Part shown: positions 39,395 through 51,600 of the stretch, piece after piece
How the letters are laid out: every line of letters begins with the position of its first letter
Numbering within the stretch: the first letter of the stretch is position 1
Assembly: GCA_036362985.1 (NCBI GenBank)
Contig: JAYGXS010000004.1
Location: 46,239,139-46,303,138 of the forward strand
Length of the DNA stretch: 64,000 nucleotides
Source: Ligula intestinalis
Taxonomy: Eukaryota > Platyhelminthes > Cestoda > Diphyllobothriidea > Diphyllobothriidae
Reading direction: 5' to 3'
Translations under genes and position numbers: made by a program
Notes under the pieces: model-generated
The model's input: the letters and a program-made list of their open reading frames with translations, nothing else
Database searches by the model: none
What the model was told of the DNA's origin: nothing

Positions 39395-40130
39395 CAACCA
39401 CAGGGGCCAAAACCTGGTAATTGAGAGTCATTGACATTTTGGAAGGCCTGTATAACAGCATTGTCGGAATTAATTTATCAACTATGAAAGAGATATCCAA
39501 ATTCCGAAAAAAGTTGTAGTCATTGGAGCACGTTTAGTTAAGTATAGCGCAAATATGGAGGCCGTTACTTTCTGACTCAAATTCCTGCAGCTTCGTCACT
39601 ATCGTTTGTGTACTGTGTGGTCCAGCCTTTGTGTGCAGTAGAACAGGCATCGATCAGTCAACCAATTAAAAGTGTTTTTACGTCATTTGGTCTAGCTGGT
39701 TTCTGTATACTTCTGTCGTGGTCAGTGGTGCAGGCTTTGTGAAGTTATAATACAAAGCGTCTGTGCCAGACAGCCAAAAACTAACCATCAGCTTCTTTTG
39801 ATGAATCTGCGCTTTGTCGTCAGGGTTCGTCCGTGTCCAATCGTATTGAAAACAGTTTTCATCACGTGTTACAGTTTGATCCAAAAGTAAAATGTCTTTA
39901 TGTCTAGAGAACAACATCATTCTGCCGCTCCAAAAGTAACTTTTTATACTTTTAATCAGTTCATTTAGAACACACATACCCATCTTTTTTTTAATCCACC
40001 GATGTCAGCTTTGCGAGGTAGTTCACTTTGAGATGGAACTGATCAAGGATGACATTCAGGTCGTTATTTTCTATGTTTGCTTCTGGTCGACCGCGTGGCT
40101 TAATTGTGGGGTTAAAGTTACAAGAAGGAA
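39395..40130 (-). pseudogene. Decayed mariner-family transposase
   Basis: The best part is a 101-residue frame (39678-39983). GMCVLNELIKS corresponds to the GxWVPHELTE linker, LLLDQTVTRDENCFQYDW to IVTGDEKW (first catalytic Asp kept), IHQKKLMVSFWLSG to HPKKVMLSVWWD and EVYRNQLDQM to EVYCNQLERL. Downstream, after stops and a frameshift, LHTKAGPHSTQTIVTKLQEF and CSNDYNFFRNLD correspond to DNARPHxAxxTxxKLxEL and PSDYHLFRSL, so the second and third catalytic Asp regions are recognisable but altered. No terminal inverted repeats were identified. It is an old, inactive DNA transposon copy. Confidence 0.82.
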
Positions 40131-41004
40131 ATTTTGACCTAGTGTAAATTAATATAAGAGCGAAATATACCCTTGTTATTCCGAGCTGTCTACGATTTTA
40201 GCTTGCCACCTAAGAATTTGTATTTTACAACAATATGGAATTCAAACTATCGTATCTTAAAACAAAAATAATAAGAAACAGTTTTTTTCACATTTTAAAA
40301 ACGAAATATGATTTTAATGAGGAAATGTGTGTGGTAGTTTTCGAATTAAAACAGAGCAATGCCAGATATAGGGCCGATGTAAAGTAAGAAGCTATCAATG
40401 CTGACCATATGACTTGAAATGATTTCATATTTGACCGTCTAATAATAGACCAGGTCTATAATCTGCGTTTTTTAGTTTGTTCACAGCTAATGAAGAAACC
40501 AAATACGTGTCCGGTACATCGGATAAATGCGCCTTCTTTTTCAGCAATCAAGACCACCTTTATTATAAACGACCGCTTTTACCGAATCCACAATGCGTAC
40601 CAGATGGTTGGCTTCAGCCGTTTTATTTTTCTCGCTCCCACATATTTGTGTTTGTCTACCCCCTTCAGAAATAATATCCTCAGATATCTAGACTGATGAC
40701 CAGCCGAAGATTCATGAAAGATCACATGCCTTTCGAATCAAACCAACAAAATTTCTGACTGAGGTCCAAACCAAGAAGTTTGACCAGATATATCAGGAAC
40801 AAGTTCCATGGATTATGGCAAGTGAAGAAAGAAAAGTGACGAACGAAGTTAACTTTGCATGTAAATCCGGTAATTATGAATAAAAACACTAGCCAACCTG
40901 TGTAACCTATATAAGTCTCGCGAGCACACCTCACTGGCACAATATTTAAAGCTTGGATAGCAATTGAAAGCAAATTGCTTCTAATGTGCGAATAGCCTCA
41001 ATAC
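40131..41004. other. Intergenic AT-rich stretch
   Basis: Nothing recognised. Confidence 0.5.
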
Positions 41005-41163
41005 TATAAATTGACATTGTAACTTACCATACTAACAGGCTAGGTACTTGCTAAAAGGCCCAGACACGTGCTTCGCCGGTATTCTCCCGCTGTTTGACAC
41101 AGCTGCTAGAGGTCCGGCAAGTACCCAGCCTATTAGTATGGTAAGTTACAATGTTAATTTATA
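41005..41163. repeat. 47-bp inverted repeat with 65-bp spacer
   Basis: Arms are 41005-41051 and 41117-41163, matching at 44 of 47 positions (outer ends TATAAATT and AATTTATA; inner ends GTACTTGC and GCAAGTAC). The spacer carries, on the minus strand, the stem II and GAAG, CACGTGTC part of the ribozyme-like motif described at 41375-41445. The right arm is also the beginning of the first 335-bp unit, so this is an inverted extra piece of the same repeat. Confidence 0.9.
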
Positions 41164-41655
41164 CTACTGAAGACTGTCCTGTGGCAGCAGGTGCATATTT
41201 CATTGGGGTTGACGGGTTTCAACACAAATATGCACTTACAATTTCAGTCAACGCCTATAGACCTTATATATACTGATATATACCGTGATCAGAAATTAAT
41301 TTCTCCGGAGATTAAAAAACCTGAACTTTCTAAACCAGTAATCAACCAGAAAGCAGATAGGGAAAGCGGGGGATCCACTGATGAGCCGGACCCCTAGCAG
41401 CTGTGTCAAGCAGCGGCAGAATACTGGCGAAACACGTGTTCGGGACTTTTAGCAAGTACCTAGCCTGTTAGTTTGGTAAGTTACAATGTCAATTTATACT
41501 ACTGAAGACTTTCCTGTGGCAGCAGGTGTATATTTCACTGGAATTGACGGATTTCAACACAAATCTACACTTACAGTTTCGGTCTACGCCTATAGACCTT
41601 ATATATACTGATATATACCGCGATCAGAAATTAATTTCTCCGGAGATTAAAAACC
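41117..41655 (+). repeat. 335-bp tandem repeat, about 1.6 units
   Basis: Unit 1 runs 41117-41451 and the second starts at 41452, continuing to about 41655 before similarity ends. Offset is 335 bp. Shared blocks include GGTAAGTTACAATGT, TACTACTGAAGACT, CTATAGACCTTATATATACT and CAGAAATTAATTTCTCCGG. Unit length and the hammerhead-like motif recall the Schistosoma Sm-alpha repeats. Confidence 0.9.
41375..41445 (+). ncRNA. Hammerhead-ribozyme-like motif in 335-bp repeat
   Basis: CTGATGA (41378-41384) is followed by stem II GCCGG (41385-41389) pairing with CTGGC (41424-41428), with an inner GCTG/CAGC helix, then GAAA (41429-41432) and the palindrome ACACGTGT (41432-41439), which could give a minimal stem III. 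The expected cleavage triplet is GTT here but GTC in the inverted copy (minus strand, 41063-41065), where stem II is GCCGG/CCGGC. With GTC and the following TGG, stem I would pair with CCA just before CTGATGA; in this copy that pairing is weakened. Activity is not shown. Confidence 0.55.
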
Positions 41656-44049
41656 TGAGCCTCAATACTCCATCTAACGAAAAGCAGTGAAATAAAATAA
41701 AAGCATGGTAAAAGTAACCAACCCACAAGCTGTATCCTTAAATTTATCAGCCGTTTGTTATGGAGGAGAGTTTTTAGTATGCTTTTCTCTGAAGTCTGTC
41801 AGCAAACAAAATCTGCATTCCCACTAAGGGCGTGGCACGATAATTTTGCAGAAGGAGTAACTTCTTCCCGGAGCACTTCCAAGACCACCAGTCCCCACTT
41901 TACGGTGAACTAATTGAACATTCTGATTGCTGTTTAAGAGGTAAGATTCCAAAGTACCAAGAGGTCATTAGCCTTTGAGCAAGGGTAAAATAAGCATCCA
42001 AAACAAAGCAAAATTACAGTTAAGGCTGTGCAGCTAGAATCGATTGATTAGGCTAGATTACATGCGATGCAAACAGGGGGGATAGTCAGGTAGCATTTAG
42101 CAACGTTTGCTCAAGTTCCACAATTGGCAGACTGCACTATTATTCGGCAGTCTGCATTAAGAAAGTAAATTTACCAGGCCAAGCTTTCTGACAGGCTGTC
42201 AGGCAAATTACGGGGTTGGCTACTTCAAGACAATCTTAGTCCATTTTTATTCGGTTAATATTACTCCAAACCAACACCAATGTCATAAGGCAGACAGTGA
42301 GAAGCGTAGGTTAAGCAAAAATACAGCAATTATGCAATTTACATATCTGCTGACATGTATATAGACCTGATGTCCATGGCCGTGGTATTTTAGTCAGTTA
42401 AATGATGTGTACTACCAGCAGGACTATGCAGAATGAAGGCAAAGTTTCTATCCTGCACATTCTGCACAATCAATCATATCTTAACACTCACCATAAAAGA
42501 CTTAGGTATCAACCGTTCATATACGGGTTTGTTCTGAAAATAAACCAGATCAAGGATCACCTTTTCGAAAATCAATCCATTTTTTAAGTTTTATAACATT
42601 TAACCAACCAGCGCCCTGCGAGCTAATGTTGTAATTTAGACAAGAGGCAAATCTCGCCCTATTAAATGGTACACTTCGGTTATCTGCATGTACCTGAAAG
42701 GGCAATGTTTTGTCTGACGATTATTCCTACGAAGGCAGGATATTTTGCATGTTCTAGAAAACAGCGTTGTAATTGCTAGCTCCCCACGAAGTGCACTTGC
42801 AAACGCTTGTCGTGACTAGCTCAATTCAAAGTGCATTTTGGGAGCGCTTGCTGCTTCCGGCCTCAGTAACAGCCAATTACAGGCCGACTCACAAAGGACC
42901 TCCTGCGACGACTGCCGAGCAGACATGACTTCAGACGCCTTCTGCTGGCTCGCGGCTGTGCGATCGTCTGCTATTCAATTTCCTACTGCCTCCTCCCATT
43001 TGCTCTCTACAGAATATACTCTACCGTCTACTCTGGCTTTCCTAAGATTTCTCTCTCCTCTCCTAAGTAACCGGGTTTGGAATATCGCAACAGTTAGGGT
43101 CAAACCTTGTTAGCCTTAAACACACCGCAATAGTGTCGCCTATTTATGCACATGTTTTGCGGTATAATTTTCCCCGGGCTACAGTATTTCTTACAAGAGA
43201 AGGAAGAAAAACCTATTGAAAAATAGTCACGTTTGAGTTACCTAAATGATAATTTTCGGTGCGCCAAAGAAATTACCCTACTTAAATACACGACGATCCT
43301 ATTGCAGTCTCAGAAAACAGGAATGGTAAAGCGGCTCTTAGATATGCATTTCTGCAAACAAGTGTTCCGATGACATTTCAAAGAAAGTACCTGTTAGATG
43401 CTTGAATGCAGGCAAGCCGCAACTTTAAAATGCAGACATGTTCAGACAATGTTAGATAACTGTTTTACTGCCAACTTTTCATTTCCTTATAGTCGTTGCA
43501 CTAGTAGTTCCGTTGACATGGAGCAATTTAAATACATTTCGCCTGATAGACTGTATGGTTTTTAGTTTCAACTCCGCTCAGTATTAGGGGTTTTACGAAC
43601 GTACGCAAAGACCTTGCTTCTGTTTGTGTAGCGAATATATCATAGAATTTGGTGGATGTATCTCAGCAGCTTAAATTGTTAGGGGGACCATAGCCGCTAC
43701 GATTTTCAGACCCAGTTTCGTAAAAGAAGAGATGAAGTAAGACATCAGGTGGCGTATTCTGTGCCAAAGTAGTGGAGATTAGGTTGAAAGAAGCTAGTAG
43801 TCGGACGAGTACAGGTTTACTACCGCGAAGGGCTGTCCGGAGGCTAGGCGTGGAAGTCGCCAAAGCGTCTTTAGCGAGTCCAGGTGTAAGTTAGCCTTGA
43901 AAATTACTTGCCAGGTAGGACAGACTAAATTTGGGAGGGGGGCACCAGTGCGAATTTGCAAGCAGTCGCGATAGGCGAGAGATTCAAAATTGCAACACAA
44001 ACTTAGAGTTGACCACTACAGATATAGGGAGTAATGGCGAGCTTGCATT
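41656..44049. other. Intergenic stretch without recognised gene
   Basis: Mostly AT-rich sequence. Short open frames (such as 42838-43113 and 43663-44000) have no recognisable product. Confidence 0.5.
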
Positions 44050-44391
44050 CTCATCGTTGGAACGGGCGCAACAACAATTCTGACGACAGCGGGCATAATT
44101 GTCGCGCAACTATCAAACCCGCATCCGATGCGGACAGCAGTGCTGTGGCAATTAATGAGCAATCACCTCACCAATTAAGACCTCAAGCGGTGGCTACAGG
44201 AAGTGAAAATTGTAGTACGCATGCGGGTGACCGCTCCGAACTATAAATACCGTGCAATCTGTGCATGTATTACCCTTATCTGCGCATGTCTCAGACTTGT
44301 GTACGATTACCTATGACTAAGAATTCCCGACGGAATCCGAAACGTCAGGACCATAAACCTCTTGTTCCAGTGATCATTTTCTCGTCTTCTG
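44050..44391 (+). mobile_element. 5'-truncated Penelope-like element, 3' end
   Basis: The plus-strand translation ends NNNSDDSGHNCRATIKPASD, AINEQSPHQLRPQAVAT, which matches the C-terminus of the GIY-YIG protein at 62392-63003 on the minus strand. The AACTATAAATACCGTGCAAT block and the standard tail (CCGACGGAATCCGAAACGTC, CATAAACCTCTTGTTCCAG, TCGTCTTCTG) follow. The catalytic part is missing, so it is a dead fragment. Confidence 0.85.
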
Positions 44392-45447
44392 ATTTAAAAC
44401 TTGTGTCATTCAGAAGTCTATGAAATCGTCGTTTTTGTAGTAAATATTGACAATTAGACCGCAGGTAGTTTGTGGCGATGCCGTGTAAAAATGAAATAAA
44501 ATCAGTTTATGGAAATAATGTTTAAAAATAAGTTTGCTGTTGGAACGATCTTCAAGTGAAAGCTATCACACTCACATATAGGGGTACTTTTATGTGATGC
44601 AAACAATTCTTTAGGTCTATTTAAGTTGCATTTCATATACAAACTCAAGAAGAAGATTTCGTTAGTGGTTCGAATATTTCCGCCTTTACGCAGCAGAATG
44701 CGACAAAAAAGTCCAGTCCGTATGGTTTCACGGCTGCAGACGCCTTATAACTTAGCCGATAACATAAAAAACAGATAAATGCGTTTCTGTCGAACTTGCA
44801 TGGACTAGTGAACGTATGCTTTAGCTGAGGATACCACGGGCTCCTAACCCCGTATCTCAGTGTTTGATGAACAAAAAATGCATTGAGAGCCCATCGGATC
44901 TCTCTGTAAAAGAGCACCTATCAGCTTCGGAGCGCAAAGTACCCCAATTCCTTTAGACATTTTAACACACTATAAGTGCAAAGGCAGTTCAGCTTTGCAT
45001 CTATCAACAACTTCTGAATCTAATTGCCCTCCATTGCCTGAGGCCATTCACTCTGTGCGCGGCATAATCGTCGATTACTGCCAACAGAGGTCACGAATGG
45101 TGCACACATGTGAGCGTCGCGTCCGGACAAGACAGTATGCGTACCGAATCGAATCGATCCATACACACACACACACGCACACACAAGCAAACCGGAAACC
45201 CCGTAGACGTCGCACTGAAGACCACATCCCGATTGGCAACTGCTTAACCGTGCTCACAAACCGGTCTACCTTGAACAAAATGGCTTCGCAGGCGCACGCA
45301 TGTTTATGAGGACACCCCGCGAGAGGTCAAACGCGGATGGGCCGAACCAACTGCATGCGACCGCTCGTGTCCGCTCATAGGCGTATATCACGTAAGAAGA
45401 CTGCTTATTCACACGTGTGATCGCCCGAGTGTACGCAGTCGGCTCAA
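44392..45447. other. Upstream region of the TAL gene
   Basis: It contains a TATA-like CTATAAGTG at 44970-44978 and an (AC)n run at 45163-45186. A promoter is plausible but not demonstrated; a 5' UTR exon could also lie here. Confidence 0.35.
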
Positions 45448-45645
45448 ATGGGAACCATGGAGTCATGGGAGAGTACAAGGAGCTTCTACCGAGAAAAACA
45501 TACTCTACGAACCATGGAGGCTCATGGGGAACCGTTTAGGCGTGCCTTCTCGGAAATAGACGTAAACGATGATGGCGTCATTACAAAGGTGGATCTACAG
45601 ACCTTCGTTCGAAAGAACTGTCTTGTTGAAGATGAGATGATTGAG
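45448..45645 (+). CDS. TAL exon 1: EF-hand 1
   Basis: It reads FRRAFSEIDVNDDGVITKVD, then LQTFVRKNCLVEDEMIE. The loop DVNDDGVITKVD (45559-45594) has D1, N3, D5, G6 and I8, with Asp instead of Glu at position 12, so calcium binding is likely. The donor GTAGTT is weak, but joining to exon 2 gives the family sequence MIESWMRLFD. Confidence 0.88.
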
Positions 45646-48600
45646 GTAGTTATATTAGTTAAATTTACCTTCTTTGATCTGCTTGGGCACTTGTGATGGG
45701 CGATACACCATTCTTCCAACTGTCATGGCGTTTTCGATAGTTTCAATTTCAAACCAATAACAAAAAATCAAAACTATTCTTGTTTTGGACTTAGAAAGTT
45801 AAACAGTATTTTATTTGTGTCCGTTATTAATAAATTCTATAAATTAAATGAATGTTGGTTTTAGTTGAAGTTTTCCATGCACATTTAACACTCCGAAAAA
45901 CATTATCTGTCTGAAAAAAGCAAAGATACCGATTCAAATGGTTTCGCTCTGCTCAAAGTTTAATGAGACTTTGCTTTATTTAAACAAATCGAGTTCTTTT
46001 GTTCGCTAAAATGAACATGTCTGCCTTTACAGGCAGCCTGCTACTAGCACCAAAGAAGCCCTGTGCCTGACGTGACCGCCTAATGAGATGAACAATTAAG
46101 CACGACCGCATCTTCGGTAAAATTACTGGCAAATTGCCAGACCTAGTTAATTACAGAGGAGGAACCAGGTGAAGCATGACGACGTTTAATTTCGTGCATA
46201 ACACGTCTTAAGGATTAGTGAAAAATAGGGAACAAGGGAATAGAGAGCTTTTACGAAATGCAAGCTGTGTGATGTTCTGTGCATCAGGCTTCATGACCTC
46301 TATGGAATACGAAATTTACTCTGCCGTTTACCCAAGACGTTATAGCATACTGATAACCACCAAAAGAACCTTTCTTACCGTCCATTTGAATCCACGTCAG
46401 AAAAAAGACCTAACCTACAGATTTATTTGCATTACTGCAAGTACCAGTTTCAAGTAGAGTGTGTGTTTCACCCATATTCTGCCTTTACATGACACACATG
46501 TCTCGCCAATATTCAACCGCTGCATGGCAGAGCTGCGACGGCTTCACTAATCAATGCCTCCTATAGCATTACCCGTGTGCTTTCGGGTAGATACTTCCGT
46601 TTTGTACTTTTTAAGTTCCTCTGAAAGTGATCGCTTACTTTAAGCATCTGCTTGATTTAATGCCCGAAAACACATCAGGAATGCTGTTGGACTCATTGGT
46701 GAGCTGAAGCCGTCGTAGCTGTACCATGCAGCAGTATTGATGTTTTGTGTTACGACTTAGAGTTTAGCAATCGGGCTAGAGCCTAATATTAGAGTCAAGG
46801 TTTATGGTTAAGGCCAAGGGCCAAGAGATTAGTTTTATGGCCTTTGGTTAGGGTTTGCGATTGGGGTTTTGGCTTATGTTTAGGGTTTATTGTTGCTATT
46901 TATGGTTACGGCTTAAGATTAGCGCCTAATGTTTTAGTTTACGGTTTAAAGTGTGGCTTGGTGATAGGTTTTATGGTTTTGACAATTGGTTTTGACTTTC
47001 AACAATCTGTTGCCTCCCAGTCACTGGCTAATATATTTGACTTCCATGTTTTCCCTTAGTTTTCTGTCTATTTGCACCACCAAATTTGATTTGTATGCCC
47101 TTTTATTATGCATGTGTACATAACGTAACCAAAGTAACGCCTTACATCGCTGCTTTATTCTTTATTCCCAAGAGTTCGTTCCCTACGAACGCATTTTTGC
47201 GTTTTCCTAAAATCGATTCTTACCACCAGACCAGTATAACAGACAACTTTGGTTTGAGTTTGTTCAGTGGACTAACACAGTAGGTCCTCAGGAATAATTT
47301 AATATAGGACAATCAAAAACAGTCTGACAGCGACAAGCAGTGTCTTCCGGGGGTAGGGGGAGAGAATAAGTGGCCAGAGTGGCTTGGTTGGCCGTTTATG
47401 GCCTAGTAGTTAGCGTCAGCCAGCCACAACCCAGTCCCAACTTCAGGTAGACCAAGCTTCCATCTCGCCATGCCCTTACTCATGCGCTCTTTTACAATCG
47501 TTCAGATTAACCTTTCTTGCAAGTGATGTCCGTAAACCATACGTGAGTGGTCTATATTTGTCTTCTAAGAGCATTCTTTATTATCAGTAAAAATAGCAAG
47601 CTATACAAACGGTTATTTACGTAAATAGTGACAACTGGGCTATGTTAGTCCCCAGAATTCAGACTGCACTTTCGCATGTTGGTGATTGCTGCAGATAATG
47701 CTAACGTGTTTTTTACTACTTAATTGAGAGTTGCGGAAGGAACGTGCAACACACACCGAGCTTTAACAAGAAAATGGATTTTTACCCCTTGCCGTACCAT
47801 TTGAGGCACCCGAAATCGATGGGATCAAAGATTTGAATAATTCAGTTGACCCGATTGTGAAAAATGTGCGGCCTTGGTGGGAGTCGAACCAACAATAAGG
47901 TCAACTGAATTTTTTAAATCTACCAAATCATCCGCCCCCTCTAATAGTTTAGTGAATTAAGTAGTCATTCTGGTGGATTCTAGATGATTTCTTCGGAAAT
48001 TCGTCTTGGGTAGTCAGCTTACTGGATCCGTAGTGCTGGATTCCATACAAACAGTAAGTTCGGTGGGTAAATCGACACAGGTGTTAGTAAATTCATGGTA
48101 TTGCGTTAGCTGCGTAAAAGCCTTCCTTGCTGTGTAGGCACAATTCCCGTCGATGCCGCAAATTTTTTACAATTGGGTCAACCGAATATATGGTAATTCC
48201 ATTCATTTAAATATTACCACAAATTAATAACTAGTGGCTAAATATTAAATGAGGAATTTCCATTTGAAGTCTATGATAAAGCCATCAGAATTGGCACGGT
48301 TCATAACTACGTTTAAATGCAAGGGAAAATATATCATCGAATAAAAATATTCTTTCGCCGAAGGCCTTAAAATTCCCTTATCTGTGACAAATTTACAAGG
48401 TTATTTTTAAATATAGTACTAAAAAAACTGCCTCTGTACATTTCAAATAAAAAGAGTGTGTTTAGTTCCACATTAGACAGAATCACAATTTAATCATTTG
48501 TTTCGGTCCGTTTGGTTTATATACCCTTTCATTCGTTGCAGTCTACGTAAAGAAACTCCCAAGTTGTATGATTTTTCTATGAACATCTAAACTAACTATA

Positions 48601-51600
48601 GGTAAGCAAAAATATGCGTCGCTGTAAATGAAGTGCACATGCATTATTTAACAGGCTTTGGATTAGAAAATGCAATTTAAGCGCAGGCGTTCCCTCTCCC
48701 CACCCCAAGAGTCCGGAATACATTCTTGCGTCAAACCACAGATGCATTTTCCAGGCGTTTGCGGGATTAGTAGAGTAGAAAAAGTAATTACTTTCCTATG
48801 CGGATTCTCTTTATTCACTGCAGAGCTACCAGACGTGGTGTAAGTAAATTATTAAATTCCCCTGCGCTACCCATACGTCTGGGTCAAAATTGGCAGTCAA
48901 CAAGAGATTCTAAATGACTTGCAAATGTTTCTCTACCCGAGTTTATCGGGGTTAAATTCCTAAAGTTTTGAAAAATAAAGCATATTTGCCTTCTGAAGAA
49001 ATGTTTAGGTTGTATTTCGTGGTCTACAGTCATGCAAAATTTGGTCTTGAGACTTTGCGGCACGCAATAGCAGAATCATATTCAAAATGTTAGGGACCAG
49101 GTAGTAGGTTTTGAGGCCCGAATGTCATCTGGAAAAATTCAGAAAAGCTGCAATTAAAAATGAAAGCCGATGTAAGTTTGAAGCACTTCATATAAGTTAG
49201 TAAAAAGATAGAAATAAAGATAGACGTTCGGGATATTACTAGTTAGGAAAAATTCCGAAAAGATAAAGATAAAGACAACCATCTTCTGCGCAAATAAATT
49301 TGCAAGTATTTTTACTGGTAGGTTCTTTTTCGAATACAGCAGGTCCACAGTACTGCCCACTTAGCATTACCTAGAAATACAGACAAACACTTAGATCATA
49401 TTTATGCTACCACCTGCCATAACTGCTAGTTATTTGGCTCTTTAGCGGCTTTTCCAGGGACCCCTAGTTTCATTTCGGCATATATGTGCTTTTAATCAGC
49501 TGTGAGTCAGCTGTCACCCACCAATTTTCTCATTCAAATTTCGTCGCTGACCATAATTACTGATGTGCTGTACACTTTTTACAATTTTCCTCATTATTGT
49601 CAGAAAATATTAACAAAATTAATAGCTAGAGGTTTTGCACAAAAAACCACATTCAGTACGCTGGAAGTGAGCTTATGGACCGAGTTATGAATTGTTGACT
49701 TAAGCTGAACTTGGTGAATCACTCAACATCTTGCGTTACTGGGTACTCATTGGCATATTTTGCAGGTAAACGAGACTCTTGTGCTAAAGTTGAAGCATTT
49801 TGAGTCCCGCATTTGCATCACTTTTAAATTTGAAAGGTCTTATGAACACATGTTTAGAACATACACTCAAGTTAAATTATAAACAATAATGAACGTATAT
49901 ATGGATATAGATATACATCTAGGACAGAAATGACAGCCTATACCAGCTTGTTGACCTCCATTCTGTCAAATCGGGATAGAAGCAAATAAAAGCCTTGTTT
50001 TGTTTTGTTTGACACAGTTTTTGGGTATCGATTTTAAAATTTGCAGTTTTTTGGAAGTAATGTTATGCAAGGATTTCTACAAAGAAATAAAAGGTCGCTT
50101 TATGTCTTATCTTTCTGTGAGGAAGCCTTTCCCCGAAGAATATTTTGTAATTAGAGAAATCCCTTTCAAAGAATGGTTTTTTTCAGTTTGAGCCGCACCG
50201 TACTAGCAGATAAGGTGATGAAATAAAAAGGAATTATATTTCCAGCTTATTTTCTTAAAATGGTGTCCACACAACTGCCCATGAGATTACGTTAAACAAC
50301 GCACGTCAAAACAGAAGTAAGTAGTCAGTTTCAACTACGCAGGCAGACGAACAATTTGACGTTTTCTCTCTTGCATTACAAGTCTGTCTGGACGCACAAT
50401 GAGATGGGTGGAAGGTTTCTGATCTGCCCACGAAAATTTAGTGTTGACTTATTCAGGACTGACGGAAATTCAGCCCGTGCAGAAATAAACCCTTATGTAC
50501 GAAGTTCTGTAAAATGATCTCAATTCTAACCATGCGCCATAAGGCAGTATTTTTAAGTGAATTTGCAGAAGTTATAAAATAGACTTCATTAAAATGGTAA
50601 AACGTCCTACAGGTTAACAGAGTATCCAATCCAATTGGACTCTGGCGGAATAGGAGACCACGCGTTCAGTCGTCGTCTATTGCAGTGTGGGATCAAACCA
50701 CCGATAACCGCGCAGCACTCGTGTTAAGTACTCTACCGCTGAGCTCACGGCATTGCGTTTGCCAAATAATTGATTTAACAGAGATTACCCTCCGTGTGAC
50801 TAAAAAGACCATACTCGACGGCCGAATGCCCGAGTGGATGCTGAAGAGTCAACGGTTTGATCGTATGCTACATCGTGAGACATCTGACTGCATGGGGATG
50901 TTTACACTTTCCCACAGTTTGCTATAAACAAATGCTGCATGCAATACTACCTGTGATTCGCCCATTTGTTAGTGTCAAATGCTTGCCATATTTAAAGCAT
51001 TCGCACCCTCTGTAGAACTTATATCTCCTTATTTCCATATATTTGTAGAAAGCATTAAGTAGAACATGACAAGCCCTTTAAAACGATGTTTTTTCACAAA
51101 GTGCCGTATCTGGGGAAAGCTCCACCATATTACCCAACGCTTATCGTGACCGTCAAATGACCGGTATATGTAATATAGGGAATGATTGGTATAAAGTGAG
51201 GAACATTAACAGTTATGTCTTATATCTCCATACTTCAGTTTGCCTGCTTACACCTGTTTTCCTGTTTTAGTCATGGATGAGGCTTTTTGACGGTGGCCAT
51301 ACTGAAACCATTACTCTGAGTGCTTACTTAGATCGCCTGGGACTACAAGAGGATAAAGGGTATGTCAATGTTAGTATACTTTTTTGATCTTTTCCATACT
51401 CTTATAATTTGGTTAATGAGCACCCACTCGTTTCACTCATCTCACTTGAAGCTCACTCATGAGCCCCGCTAGTAGCAGCACAGCGTCAAGTAATGTGAAC
51501 AAATGAACCCTGCTGCTGAAGACAAAGGAGAATTGCCATTTCTGGCTACTACCGAATCCCAGTTTGTCCATCACCCGAGGCTCAAACTCACGATATATTG

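Larger units (their letters stand above)
45646..51270. other. TAL intron 1
   Basis: It holds a TTAGGG-like degenerate stretch (46757-46990), a SINE-like segment with inverted flanks (47837-47912) and a tRNA-like SINE (50640-50757). Other parts are AT-rich with no gene recognised. Confidence 0.5.
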
